The notes beneath the pieces were generated by a model. The model saw only the letters and a list, made by a program, of their open reading frames with translations, was not told the origin of the DNA and did no database searches. 64,000 nt of DNA from Nymphaea colorata. Taxonomy: Eukaryota > Streptophyta > Magnoliopsida > Nymphaeales > Nymphaeaceae. A program made the translations under genes and the position numbers. The stretch spans positions 20,763,002-20,827,001 of the forward strand of contig NC_045148.1 in the NCBI RefSeq assembly GCF_008831285.2, read 5' to 3'. Shown here in pieces: positions 1 through 10,674 of this stretch; the stretch's first letter is position 1; each line of letters opens with the position of its first letter.

Positions 1-1498
1 AATCACCACGATGGCCCTTGAGAATAACCTCCTTCCCGTTCTTTTTAATAGTGGCCTGGGACTGCACAAAATCGAAAGTGATGGGGTTCACCTCCTGCAT
101 CCAATCAGTACCCAAGACAAGGTCGTAAGTACCAAGATCAAGAATGCGAAAATCACGTCGAAAGTGACTGCCGCACATCTCCCAACTCAAGTCAGGGCAA
201 GTTTTGGAGCACCCGACTCTGGTGCCATTGGCTAGAGCAATGGTCATATCCGGGCCGTCCAGGACATCCAGGTTAAGAGCATCAACCAATTTGGAGTTAA
301 GAAAGGTTGCGGTACTCCCTGTATCTAATAGAATCAAGACTGGCTTTTGACGGATGTGCCCCCTCAACTTTAAGGTGCCTCGGCCGGTACTCCCATTAAT
401 GGCGTGCATGGAGAGTTCCACAAGTTGCTCATCCGGGCTAGGGAGTGGGTGGTCTTCCTCGAGGCCACCTTCATCCGAACCGGGTTCATCCAAGACGTGA
501 GCTTCACCATGCGGACGAGGTCTGCAAGAGTGTCCGCGAACCCAAGGGGCACCGCAACGGTAACATGTGGGATCCTTCTTGACAGGATGTTGATCCCGTG
601 GGGTTTTCAGTCCGCCGGAAGGGAATGGGGTGGATGGCGAGCTACGAAATTGGTGTTTTGCAAGTGACTTCAAGGCGGCTTCGTGCAACTTGGCCTTGGC
701 CATGGCCTCCTGAATCGTGAGGGGTGTGTGGGCCCGGACGAGGGGCTGAAGCGGGTCCGTAAGTCCACCAAGAAAACAGGAAATGAAGTACTTATCAGAC
801 AGGGTGACGTGAGCACGTAACACATGTCCTTGTAGCTCCTCGAAGCGCTTGATGTAATTAGAGACACTTCCTATTTGTTTGAGGTGGTTGAATTCAGCAA
901 AGACGGTTTCAGAATCTTGAATGCCAAATCTATCGCATAATCGATTCACGAATTGAGGCCAGGTGAGGTCATTGTGGTGGAGCAGTTCATTGGACAGCCA
1001 AGTGTCTCCTTCTTTGTTTAGATGGAGGCGGGCGAGCTTTACCTTACGGTGTTCCTCAACGTCATGGACATCAAAGTATTGCTCACATTTTTGAATCCAA
1101 TATCTGGGATTAGTCGGAGTGAACTCGAGAAAATAGAGGCGAAATGAAACATCACTAGAACGCCGCATCGTAGGGGGAACGGGAGGTTGTGCAGTAGCGG
1201 GTGAAGCGGATGATGTTGCGGTGATGGAAGGTGTTGCTGCTGTTGAGGTGGGGTGGGAAGGGGGTGCTCCTAAGAGCCCGTGATTATCAGAGTCCATGCC
1301 CATCTAAGGACAGGAAGCCATCGCATCCTGTAAGTCGGTGAACCTTTGATCAGCTTGCTTAAAGTATTGCTCCATGCGTTGCCAAGATTCCTGAAGACGA
1401 AGGTTAATTTCTTGGCGAAAGTCGGCCATGGAGGACTCCAGCCATTGGACAAGATCATCAGGTGCTTTGTTGTCGGTGGTTTTGGAGCGTGTAGCCAT
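1..1498 (-). pseudogene. Ty3/gypsy gag-protease, partial, with an in-frame stop
   Basis: The frame opens with ATG at 1498 (MATRSKTTDNK...), a short N-terminal region that looks like a coiled coil. A TAG stop lies at 1302-1304 after ...MASCP. The same frame then stays open for about 430 codons to the window edge. It holds a retrotransposon gag domain (YFDVHDVEEH, then LHHNDLTWPQFVNRLCDRF), a variant zinc knuckle (CYRCGAPWVRGHSC) and an aspartic protease core (LLDTGSTATFLN, later LVLGTDWM). Only the single TAG breaks the frame. It could be a decay mutation or, less likely, a readthrough site. Confidence 0.85.
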
Positions 1499-1500
1499 CG

Positions 1501-1516
1501 TGTGGCTCTGATACCA
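1501..1516 (-). other. Primer-binding site for initiator-methionine tRNA
   Basis: The minus strand reads TGGTATCAGAGCCACA, the standard plant retrotransposon site complementary to the 3' end of tRNA-iMet. It sits two bases inside the LTR and just upstream of the gag start codon (1498). Confidence 0.9.
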
Positions 1517-1518
1517 CT

Positions 1519-1840
1519 TGTTACGTTCTGCTTGTGAACAGAGTTTTGAAGAGAGGAAGAGAGCAGAGTGAGAAGGAAGAGACAGAAGCGAGTAAGAGAA
1601 ATTGGAATTAGAACCATGAACCTTTCATTAACAACTAAGGCCTTATAACCAGAAGTGGAAGCCTCAAAACAAGCAACGTGGCTAACCCACTAACAGGAAC
1701 TAACTTCTCGCAAGGTAGTGGGAAACCCCCACTACATGGAATAACTAAAATCAACATAATTGATGACTAACTAGGACCATGACGCCTACTAACCATTACC
1801 ACGATGCCACAATGGTCATTACATGATTAAGGTCGTGACA
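1519..1840 (-). repeat. 5' LTR of the minus-strand Ty3/gypsy element
   Basis: This 322-bp segment begins TGTTACG and ends CGTGACA on the plus strand, giving 5'-TG...CA-3' ends with an imperfect 7-bp terminal inverted repeat. It abuts the primer-binding site with a 2-nt gap. The inner edge is firm because of that site; the outer edge rests on the inverted repeat alone. The partner LTR is outside the window. Confidence 0.8.
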
Positions 1841-2993
1841 CACGGTTCTTCCACCACCCAAAAACAGAGAGGGAAAGAGAGCTTCGTTCCTGCGTTTGGG
1901 TTTCTCACGCCGCCACGCCACTGACGGACCACGCCTTCAGCCGCCGCCGTCTCATCCTCTCCTCTCGTTCTTCCATCGGATCCACAGTGAGGAAAGCAGC
2001 CTCCCCAAAAACTGGTGCTTCAATGGTGTCTTCCTCAGTCTCCACCTTCGCTGCGACGGGGATGAATTGACAATCATAGAGAAACGACGGGAGGAAGCCT
2101 GCAACTTCAATGTCGTCGTCCTCGTTTTCCCCAACTCGCCTCTGCTACCACCACGAAGAGGCGACTTTTTTTTTTGTTTCTTTTCAGTCGGTCGAGTGCT
2201 CTTCGTTAAAACCTATTGTATTTCCCTCAATATGAGGTGATGATTTTACACTTGCTGCACGACAAGCAGGGCAGGCCTTGCCTTCTGTCGATGTCGTTCT
2301 GGACTGCTCTCTCCTTTTTATTTTGCAACTGTGTTATTACGTTTTATCCCTGTATGACTATGTTTATCTCTTTGTTTTTCTTCTGTAGTTGGTTTGAGAG
2401 ACATGTTCTGTTTTTGGGTTGATTGTAGTTCTGGTTTCTCACGGATGAAAGCACATAGTATAATACAGTAAACCGAGGGTTTCAAAGTTCAACCGATACC
2501 AACATGCCTTACACTTAGCATGCTTTGTTTCTTGAAAATCATAAGGAACTAGAACAGTAGAGTACTCTATTTCCATTCCAGCATATAATAACTCAAGCAT
2601 AGATTCATACTCAGGCATAAGCATACATAGACGTACATGTATATGTATCTACAAAATCAAAAGAAAATACATGGCTTCATGCTATTCATCACTGAATATT
2701 CCCATACCTCTTAAAATCTGAAGTAAACCTTGGCAGCAACTCCTTCCCTCTGCGTGAGGTTCTTTTCCATCAGCCTCCTACTTCAATCTCAATCTCTCCT
2801 AGACGAACCCCTCTAATGCTACAGTAAAACGATAGTTTCCCCTTGGCAGTTACATCCTTATCCTTATCTTTTCCCAAAAAGTTCTCATTTATGATAACTT
2901 AACAGTTTGAAATGTTCATTAGGAATTCATTTGATCTTCCATTTGATTCTTCCCTAATCTCCATTCCCAATGTTTAAGGAAATCTGTACAAAA
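1841..2993. other. Spacer between the two Ty3/gypsy elements, no gene seen
   Basis: I find no coding sequence with family resemblance here. The start (about 1850-2150) is C-rich and pyrimidine-rich and has short open frames in several phases, which look like chance. The rest is AT-rich. It may include remnants of an older element or of the flank of TNL1, but I could not align it to the TNL2 3' flank. Confidence 0.5.
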
Positions 2994-3040
2994 ATCGTGG
3001 GTCTTACATATTTATGTTTTGTTTCGATCGGTGTAGTTAA

Positions 3041-4165
3041 ATGGCACGCACTAGAGGAGGGAGTGTTAGTGGAAGAGGGAGAACTCCTCGCAGCACCAGG
3101 AGCCGAAACGTCAAGACTCATCCTACTGGACCTAGGACGTCTAGTGGAAATCAACAACAACAAGCGTTCATCATGAACACATTGCATATGATTACGGGAT
3201 TGATGCATGGTCTTGTGCAGAATGCTTCTGCAGGAGGAACTAGTATGGATACAAACGGGACAACAAATGGTGAGGCAAGGGGCACAACTCACCAACAGTT
3301 TATGAGCTTGCATCCTCCGAAGTTTCATGGGAAGGGCACTGCTGACGATGCTGAACAGTGGATAATGGAAACTGAGGAGATCTTTACCTCACCCTGGAAG
3401 TTCCTGACAACAAGAAGGTTCGGTATGGAACCTTTATGTTAAAAGGAGATGCTAAAGGAATGGTGGCAGACGCAACGTGAAGTGAAGTTCGCAAATCACG
3501 AAGCGACTTGGGGAGAATTCAAGGAAGCCTTCACACATGCCTACATCTCAACCTTCACATGGGAGAAACGCATGCAAGAATTCTTGGGCCTTCAACAAGG
3601 GAGTCTGAGTCTGCATGAATACGTCATCAAATTCAAACATTTGGAAAAATATTGTCCCCATGTGTATATTGTTGATGCAGACCAAGCAAATAAGTTCGTA
3701 AGAGGACTTAAAGACAGGTTGCAGAACCAAGTAATTAGTAGTCGTCCGAGAGATCTAGACGACGCTATCGACATGGCCACACGTCTTGAGGAGGGTTGGA
3801 ATAGGACGCAAGGGTTAGATAGGAAGAGTGAGTTTCTGCAATCCAAGTCGAGGCCAGACACGTTCAAGAGAAGGAGCAGTGACAGGGTGAATCAAGGGGA
3901 CAGATTCAAGAGACACAGGCCATCATCGTTCAGGCAGGACGAGGAATGTCCCACATGTCATCGCCAACACCCGGGCAAACCATGTTATAGAGAGGTCGGG
4001 GCATGTCTTTATTGCGGAACACGAGGACATTTTATTCGTGAGTGCCCAAAGAAGAAAGAGGCTAAGCAGAGGCGTGGTGCAGCCAACCAACCAGCAGAGA
4101 AGAAGGTACCTGGGAGAGTTTATGCAACCACAGTAGAGGATTTGAAATCCACCGACGTGAATTGA
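3041..4165 (+). pseudogene. Ty3/gypsy gag with two compensating frameshifts
   Basis: The gag begins MARTRGGSVSGRG at 3041. The frame is lost near 3390: residues matching the usual EVPDNKKVRYGTFMLKGDA run in the next frame, and the original frame resumes at about 3461 (EWWQTQREVKF). The central gag domain (WGEFKEAFTHAYISTF, then LSLHEYVIKFKHLEKY) and a zinc knuckle CLYCGTRGHFIREC follow, with a lysine-rich tail. A stop at 4163-4165 separates it from the protease piece, which is in another frame. In intact relatives gag and pol are usually one ORF, so this too is damage. Confidence 0.85.
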
Positions 4166-4166
4166 A

Positions 4167-4478
4167 GGTACCCTTCTTGTACAATCTCATTGGACTCATA
4201 TTCTGTTCGACTCTGGTGCATCGCACTCTTTTGTTTCTAAGAGTTTTGTTGAACATTTAAAGTTAGAAAGAAAGAATATGCCTTGTGAATTGTTAGTCGC
4301 TACGCCCATGGGAAACAAAGATACATGTAGAACGTATTTAGAAAATGTGAAAATGGAAAAACATGGACATTTATTACCAGCTCAGCTTGTGGTAATAAAT
4401 ATGATGCGGTATGACGTGGTCCTAGGAATGGATTGGTTATACCATGATTATGCGACGATAGATTATAGAAGAAAGTAG
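4167..4478 (+). pseudogene. Ty3/gypsy aspartic protease fragment
   Basis: The frame starting at 4167 reads GTLLVQSHWTHILFDSGASHS and contains the catalytic Asp-Ser-Gly of retrotransposon proteases (DSGAS at 4209-4223). It continues through the conserved YDVVLGMDWL motif and ends at a stop at 4476-4478. That stop coincides with the junction of the internal deletion, because the next readable segment is already integrase. Confidence 0.8.
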
Positions 4479-5153
4479 CTGAAGGATCAGTTGGCCGAAT
4501 TTGCTTACAACAACTATCATTCTAGCATTGGAATGACTCCGTTTGAATTTCTTTATGGCCGACCTTGTAAATCACCATCATGTTGGACTGAGATAGGAGA
4601 CAACAAGATTGAGGATCTTTTAGTAATTCAACATTACACTGATCAGGTCAACATGATTAGAAAGAAACTTTTGGCTGCTCAAAGTCGACAAAAGAGTTAT
4701 GCAGACCAACGACGAAGAGAGTTGGCTTTTGAAGCAGGAGATCATGTCTTTGTCAAGATATCACCCACCAAAAGTGTTTTTCGATTCAGAAAGAAGGGAA
4801 AATTGAGCCCAAGATACATTGGTCCGTTCGAGATTCTGGAAAAAGTTGGAGAGGTTGCATATCGAATTGCACTTCCACCATAGTATAGTCATGTTCATCC
4901 AGTGTTTCACGTGTCGATGCTAAGGAAGTATGTACCTTATTCTTCGCATATGATAGACTACGAAGAAGTTGATTTGCAAGAGGACATGACAACAGAAGAA
5001 ATGCCGCTTCGGATTATAGATCGAAAGGAGCATGTATTGCGAAAGAAGACTATCCCCCTAGTTTAAGTAGAATGGCAACATCATGACATCAAAGAATGTA
5101 CGTGAGAGCCAGAAGAAGACATGAGAAAGAGTTATCCCCAATTGTTTCAATAA
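4479..5153 (+). pseudogene. Integrase C-terminus and chromodomain, with stops
   Basis: The segment opens with QLAEFAYNNYHSSIGMTPFE, the conserved end of the integrase core. It continues through the C-terminal DNA-binding part (KGKLSPRYIGPFEILEKVG and HPVFHVSMLRKY) to a chromodomain-like tail (RKKTIPLV ... VEWQHHD ... EPEEDM) ending at the stop at 5151-5153. Nonsense codons lie at 4881-4883 (TAG), 5064-5066 (TAA) and 5103-5105 (TGA, where the family usually has Trp). The DDE catalytic residues are not present. Confidence 0.85.
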
Positions 5154-5189
5154 GATACGCTCAAATTTCGATGACGAAATTTCTTTTTT

Positions 5190-5200
5190 GGGGAGAAGGA
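5190..5200 (+). other. Polypurine tract before the 3' LTR
   Basis: The purine run GGGGAGAAGGA lies immediately before the TG start of the LTR, the expected place for plus-strand DNA priming. It fixes the LTR start at 5201. Confidence 0.8.
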
Positions 5201-7986
5201 TGTAAGACCCACGATTTATTTTTCCCTTATCTTTTTGTTTTCCCTTTATCTTTTTGTAACCGTCACGTTTACCATAATGGGAAGTTATGACTGCAAAGGG
5301 GAAATGAAGTGGGGGAGAAAAGAAACTAAAAATAACACTCTATGGCAAGGGGGGAGGTTTTGTAGAGGGTTTATTTAACTCCATGTTTCAGAAAATGATT
5401 GTTTCTTTACTGCATTCATAAAGGAGAAGGCTCAACGATAAAGACTTTGAGAGAAAGAGGGAGAAGGTGAGGAAGAGATCCTCATTTGTGTTGGTGGCTG
5501 CTGGAAATGAAGGAGAAGCAAAAAGGGGTTGCTGCTGGAAATCAATCTCGATTAACAGGTATGGGGAAACTCAGTCATGAATGTAGCATGAAGCATGTGT
5601 ACTTTTCTTTTACTAAGGATTGATAGATATATATAGGTTGCATGATTTAACGACGGAACTATGTGCGTACATGCCTAATGGTGGCCTGCGGAAAAAGGGA
5701 ATACATTGTTCCCATTTATAGATCTCTTTGATTTCAAAGAAAAAGAAAATGAAGCATGCCAGGTATGATGGGTGAAGTATGTTAGACTTCGTTAGGTTTT
5801 GAACCTCTCTGATGTTCGTATTATGTTGTTTCTCCCTGTTCTTTGTTTTTGTTGCTATCTCTATCAGTCAGAAACCGAGACTGTATCTGATTTTAGCAGA
5901 GCATGTATATATTAGATTAGGGCTGCAGTAGAACATTGCAACTAATACAAAAAAAAAAACAAGAAAGGAAAACAACAATCCAAAGCGTTGTCGGCAGAGG
6001 GCAAGGCCCGCTCTGCTTGACTTGGGGTAAACCAAAATCAGCAAGCTTTAAATCAATGCCCAAATGAGAGAGGAATACAGTGAAAGATCAAGAAAAGGGT
6101 AGGGAAGGAATTGCCTCAACTCAATCTACGAGCAGACCCATCGCTCTTCCTTGCTGTCGGTTCTTTCTCGTCGTAAGGAAGGGGGAGCAGAGAGACACAC
6201 ACCTGGTTTGGGGAGATCATCCCCCTCACGGTGGCAACAAGAGAGAGAGAAGAGAATGCCTCTAGCTCTGCCAACGAACAGAAAGAAAAAAAAAGGGGAG
6301 CAGCAGAGGAGGCGGAGACGGTGAGCGTCGGTCGCTCAGACGGGGCTCCTTCCGCTCGCCTTGCTGCACACGAAGGAAGGCCAGAGACGAAGTCGAGTCC
6401 CTCTCTGGTTCCGTCCTCCTTTGGAGAACGAAGAAGGCTCCACCGTCGAACGAGAAGAAGAAGAAGGTGCTCTCGTGAGGAGAGAGAAAATCAGTCATAG
6501 AAATGAAGGAAAACGAGGGTTTGGACAAATTTATATCATTGTTGAAAAATTACAAAGCAGGTCCATCTTATTAGCTAGATTCTCGAAAAGACTGTTATAA
6601 TTTTTATACATTCATCCCGCAACGTTTTTGCTGAAACCTTTTTCAGAAAGAGGCTCGCAATAGTTATTTTCAATAAAAACCGAAGATTTATACGAAATTG
6701 CAAAATAGTACTTTCTAAGTTCTTAAATCTTCCCAATAGGGGTTTTCATGAAGTTGTTTGCAATTTCGATGGAAAGCGCAATGTTATGCATTATTGCTCT
6801 GTGTTACCTTTTGTGTTATTTAAATTTCAGGAAAAGGGTGTTGAACTCTCTTGTTTTGAAATAGTGATTATTCTGTTAATTTTGGATGTGATATGCTTTG
6901 TACCGTTACAAGTCTATTTGACTTTGTTCTGTTGCCATTAAATCAAGATATGAAATGGCTTATTTTTGTGGTCTGAGAAACCGAGCCTAAGGGCGGTTTC
7001 TGTGAGAGGTACTAGAGGATGTCTAGTGATGAGAAACTCTCACTTTTGAAATTCGAAGGCGAAATGTGAACTCTGTCCGATGGTTTATGCGAGTACGAGT
7101 TTTTTGTTTCTACCCAGTGTTTGGTTTCATCCCGAGAGGTAGTGGTGCGCCTGAGCTTACTGTTGTCGCTCACTCCTCTGTCTGTACTGGAGGGCCCACA
7201 GGGTATTGGGCAGCACAAGGGCCCGGGGTACTGCTGCTGTGTTGGGAGAGAGACATCTCCTGGTCCCTCAAACCGGGTTCCTAGAGGGTTCATTCTGCTG
7301 CAGCGGCGATCTGGGATATCTCAAGAGGCTTCACTTCAGGTACCCTCGATCCGTTGGATCGCCTGGTGATGATATGTTCTGTTCTGCCCGTGAGTTGTGC
7401 CCACGGGGTTTTCTGTTGATCGGCACGATGACCATGACATTGTCATAGAACCATGGTTGGAAGCCTATGAAATTTTGGAGGTTGTGAACACCTCGTTTTG
7501 TTCTGATAATGGGTCGTAACTTTTGTGTGTGTAAAGTTTTGGAAAACTTATGGTTGTAGTTCATAAGGTCTTTTTGGAATAGTTTTACGAAACTAAATAA
7601 TATTTTGGGTCATGTTCCATTCATGGCTGGATTTTCTCATACTCAGAGGAATTCTGACCCTTCTTTCTATCTCTGCAGGTAGCCCTTGATAGATTTTGGC
7701 TCTTTTCTCATACTCAGAGGAATTCTGACCCTTCTTTCTATCTCTGCAGGTAGCCCTTGATAGATTTTGGCTCTTGGAGTGACGACCTCAGTCTTGTGAT
7801 GGACGGGCATTGATATTCTGGACACTGCGTCAGTTTTGGGCTTAGTGGTCATTTTAGTTGTTTGGGTCCAAGTGTTTTATTTTAATACAGGGCATTTGTT
7901 TAAGTTTTGGTCATGACGTTTAAGTTTTGTCTGCTATGATTTATATTAAAGAAAAAAAAATTGGTGTCAAAAATTGGGTCGTGACA
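5201..7986 (+). repeat. 3' LTR of the chromodomain Ty3/gypsy element
   Basis: The LTR starts TGTAAGACCCACG after the polypurine tract and ends GGGTCGTGACA at 7986, about 2.8 kb, which is normal for this group. The right end is supported independently. The region just after it (7987 on) aligns with the 3' flank of TNL2 (CATGGGTTCTTTG... at 22331 on), and that similarity stops at the LTR edge. Open frames inside it (for example 6231-6600) lie in purine-rich low-complexity sequence and are not called as genes. It holds a 71-bp tandem duplication. Confidence 0.75.
7632..7773 (+). repeat. 71-bp tandem duplication within the LTR
   Basis: Two nearly perfect head-to-tail copies (7632-7702 and 7703-7773) share TTTTCTCATACTCAGAGGAA through GATAGATTTTGGCTC. 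The lack of divergence suggests a recent slippage or unequal exchange event. Confidence 0.9.
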
Positions 7987-8005
7987 TGGATTCTTTGGGG
8001 AAACT

Positions 8006-8380
8006 CTAAAAGCTTTCCAAGTTCCCCATGTAGATGGTGGCTCCCGCCATAGTGAAGCCATCTATCCACACATGCATTATCCTATACCCATTCCCCACAT
8101 GCGTCAGCATCTCATCTCCCTCTTCAAAGTCGCATATGCAGTAGTCATCAAGCTGAAGATTAGGTTCACGTGTTGCCTCAAAAAGCAGAAGACTATCCAC
8201 CATGACTTCGATATGCACAGCTGCACAATTCCTGTCCTTGAAGTCGCCGGTTAGTTGCAATTGAGGATTGTTGCATCTGAACATTTTGGGAAGAGAAAAA
8301 GATAGCACTTGATGTCTACTCTGGTGAAGTCCCAGAGTTCCAGAAATTGTGAAGTAGGATAAGTACTCAAACTCTGCAGC
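8006..8380 (-). pseudogene. TNL1 exon 5: C-JID domain and stop
   Basis: The 375-nt last exon encodes 124 residues matching the C-terminal jelly-roll/Ig-like domain of TNLs: LPKMFRCNNPQLQ, then IEVMVDSLLLF and MLTHVGNGYRIMHVWIDGF. The stop is at 8006-8008. In characterised TNLs this domain contacts the effector together with the LRR. The LTR of the Ty3/gypsy element ends only 19 bp past the stop, so the native 3' UTR is mostly gone. Confidence 0.88.
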
Positions 8381-8469
8381 CTGGTTAAGGTTCAAGGCGT
8401 TAATCGATATGCAATGTCGTAAATTTTTAAAGCTTTAGGAAGTAGTTTCCACATTGAGTAAGAGGTTAC

Positions 8470-9747
8470 CTTAATTCTATCCCTGAGTGCATGAGAAAGA
8501 TTACTGCAGTCATTTAATGTCAACTCCTCCAAGGATCTCAATTTTTCAAGGCCATGAACATCAATGAGCTTTGTGCATTCGTTAAGCTTTAGCACTCTCA
8601 GAGCCTTCAAGTGCGAAATATCGAAGATGGTTTCCAAAGCAGAGCAACCCATCGCAACAAGTTCTTCGAAGGAGGATGGAAGCTGAGGAATTGACAGAAG
8701 CCTTTCACAAAAGCTCAAAGTAAGAGTCTTAAGAAAAGAGAAGCTAGCCAAAGAAGGTAGGGTGTAGAAATTGCCGTCTGCTAAGTTCAACTTTTTCAAT
8801 GAAGACAATTTAGAAAAATCATTTCCGTCTACCCCTTCTAGCCAGTTACAGCCATGGGCGCTCAAATCCTCCAATGAACTGATCTGGAAAAAACTAGAAG
8901 GAACTGTGAGAAGCTCAGCGTTAAGATTTATGTATAAACGTCTCAAAGCGGTGAGGCTTCCAAAGCTTTCAGGGAGCTCTCTTATACCACCGGTGCATCC
9001 CAGTGTTGCACCTATTGATAATTCTGCAAGATTTTTGAGAAGCCCAATGGAAGAAGGAAAAAATTTGATGTGATTACAACCATCTAATGAAAATATCTCT
9101 AGTCTTTCCAGTGATCCAATTGAATCTGGTACCTCCTCAATTGCTGTATGATCCACATAAATTCTTCTCAGGTTCTTCGCCTTGCCAATAGAATGGGGCA
9201 AAGCGACAATACTAGAACGTTCAGCATTTAGTCTTACTAGATTGGTCAACTGCCCAATAGATTCTGGAATTCTTTCCACGGTGCTGCCTCGCAATGTCAG
9301 GTTTCTCAAAGATTCCATGCTTCCTATCCATTCAGGAAGCTCTGTCAGCGATCTGCACCCATCTAGAGACAGTAGATTGAGCTTCTTCAGTTGTCTCATG
9401 GAGTCGGGCAGTGTCTTTATTTTTGTCTGGTCAAGTATGAGACGTTTCAATGATTCCATGTCCCCCACATGCATCGCCAATGCTGAAACTTTGGAGCATC
9501 TGTGAAGGTCAAGTGTTTCAAGCGAGCTCAATTCACAAATGCTGTTGGGTAATTCCTTCAGTTGGTAGCAATCTCTCATACTCAGGCAAATCAAATTCTT
9601 GAGGCACCCAACGGATTCATGAACTTGGGCCAACAAAATGCATCGATCGAGTATCAATTTAACCATGTGAGGAGTGTTAGAAAAATCTGGTGTAGCAGTA
9701 AGATGCTTACAGTCCATCAGATTGAGCACTCTTAATCTACCAAAGGC
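8470..9747 (-). pseudogene. TNL1 exon 4: leucine-rich repeats
   Basis: The 1278-nt exon encodes 426 residues of about 23-residue LRR units of the TNL type, such as LPDSMRQLKKLNLLSLDGC, VPDSIGSLERLEIFSLDGC and LPSSIGLLKNLAELSIGA. The length is identical to TNL2 exon 4 and the frame is intact. The donor is AAG|GTAACC. It would form the ligand-recognising solenoid. Confidence 0.92.
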
Positions 9748-9854
9748 CTGCAATGATGAAAACATCGAATAAGAAAGTGTATGGGGCAAAATAGATCAAA
9801 AAGAGTTGAAGCATTGATCCCCTTCGGTAAAAGAAAAGACTCTGCCATGTGCAC

Positions 9855-10142
9855 CTTGATCATCGACACGTCTCGGTTCCAAACCTCACTGACCATGCCA
9901 AAAGATAAGTCCAACACAACAACTTCCTGAAGATTAAACTCAGAAGGCAACGACTTGAAGGGGCATCCTTCCCATTTCAACCATTTTAGCTTGTTGGGAA
10001 TGCAAGTAAAATCACCAGCAAAATTCACATTGGCAATGTGTAGCAGTCTGAGCCCGGACATTGCAGCAAAAGCCTCAGTTCTTAAATCTGTTAGGTCTTT
10101 CTTCCCAATGTCAAGGGCAATAGCTTCAATGTTACTCGTTCC
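9855..10142 (-). pseudogene. TNL1 exon 3: start of the LRR region
   Basis: This 288-nt, phase-0 exon begins GTSNIEAIALDIG, the conserved linker between the NB-ARC and LRR of TNLs, and continues with FAAMSGLRLLHIANVNF and WEGCPFKSLPSEFNLQE. The length equals that of TNL2 exon 3 exactly. The donor is AAG|GTGCAC. Confidence 0.9.
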
Positions 10143-10674
10143 CTATAGAAAAAACAAATAAAAACTTGCGTCATCAAGAAGACATGGTCATTTATATCCA
10201 GGATTTTATACATAATAGCACAAGGTTTTGTGTTGTCTACTCTTAGTTTATGAGTTGCATCAAGCAATAGTAACAATTAACAGGAATTGTTTAAGAAATG
10301 GTTTAATAGAGGGCCGGTCACAGAGTGTTTTAATTTAGTAATGAAAAACACCACCAAGACCACACAGTGACAAAGCTATCAGGGCATATCTATGACGTCT
10401 AGAACAAGTTGTGAAAAACACCAAATAACCTGATTTAAATTGGTAAGGACAGTAGAAGCATCGAAACTCATAACTACTTTAAGTTGAAAATTGAAATGGT
10501 TCAATATTCCCAACCGATGGTCCGGTCTAAGAAATTGTAAACTCTTCTACAAGACTCGAACTTGAGAGCATCCAATTTCAATTGTAAGTCTTGAGAGATC
10601 AGGCTCTGCAAGTAGAAGACGAATTGAAGAACAGAAGAAAAAGAAAAATGAGAGGTTGGCTCGCAGTCCCTTAC

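Larger units (their letters stand above)
1..1840 (-). mobile_element. Ty3/gypsy LTR retrotransposon, 5' half, cut by window edge
   Basis: Read on the minus strand, the element starts with an LTR (1840 to 1519), then a tRNA-iMet primer site, then a gag-protease reading frame that runs off the window at position 1. Gag followed directly by a DTG-type aspartic protease is typical of plant Ty3/gypsy elements. Reverse transcriptase, integrase and the 3' LTR would lie beyond the window, so neither completeness nor a target-site duplication can be judged. One in-frame stop near the gag N-terminus suggests it is inactive or close to it. Confidence 0.9.
2994..7986 (+). mobile_element. Chromodomain Ty3/gypsy (Tekay-like) deletion derivative
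   Basis: From left to right: gag (3041-4165), a protease piece (4167-4478), then directly the C-terminal part of integrase with a chromodomain (4479-5153), a polypurine tract and a long 3' LTR (5201-7986). Reverse transcriptase, RNase H and the integrase core are absent, so an internal deletion has joined protease to the integrase tail near 4478. A C-terminal chromodomain and a long LTR fit the Tekay/del group of chromoviruses. No complete 5' LTR or primer site is visible. The left limit is set by a 15-nt segment (2994-3008) that is the reverse complement of the first 15 nt of the 3' LTR. The element cannot move on its own. Confidence 0.8.

Noticed and set aside
6231-6600. Overlapping ORFs on both strands, rich in Arg, Glu and Ser.
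   Set aside because: They lie in purine-rich low-complexity sequence inside the gypsy LTR and show no family motif.
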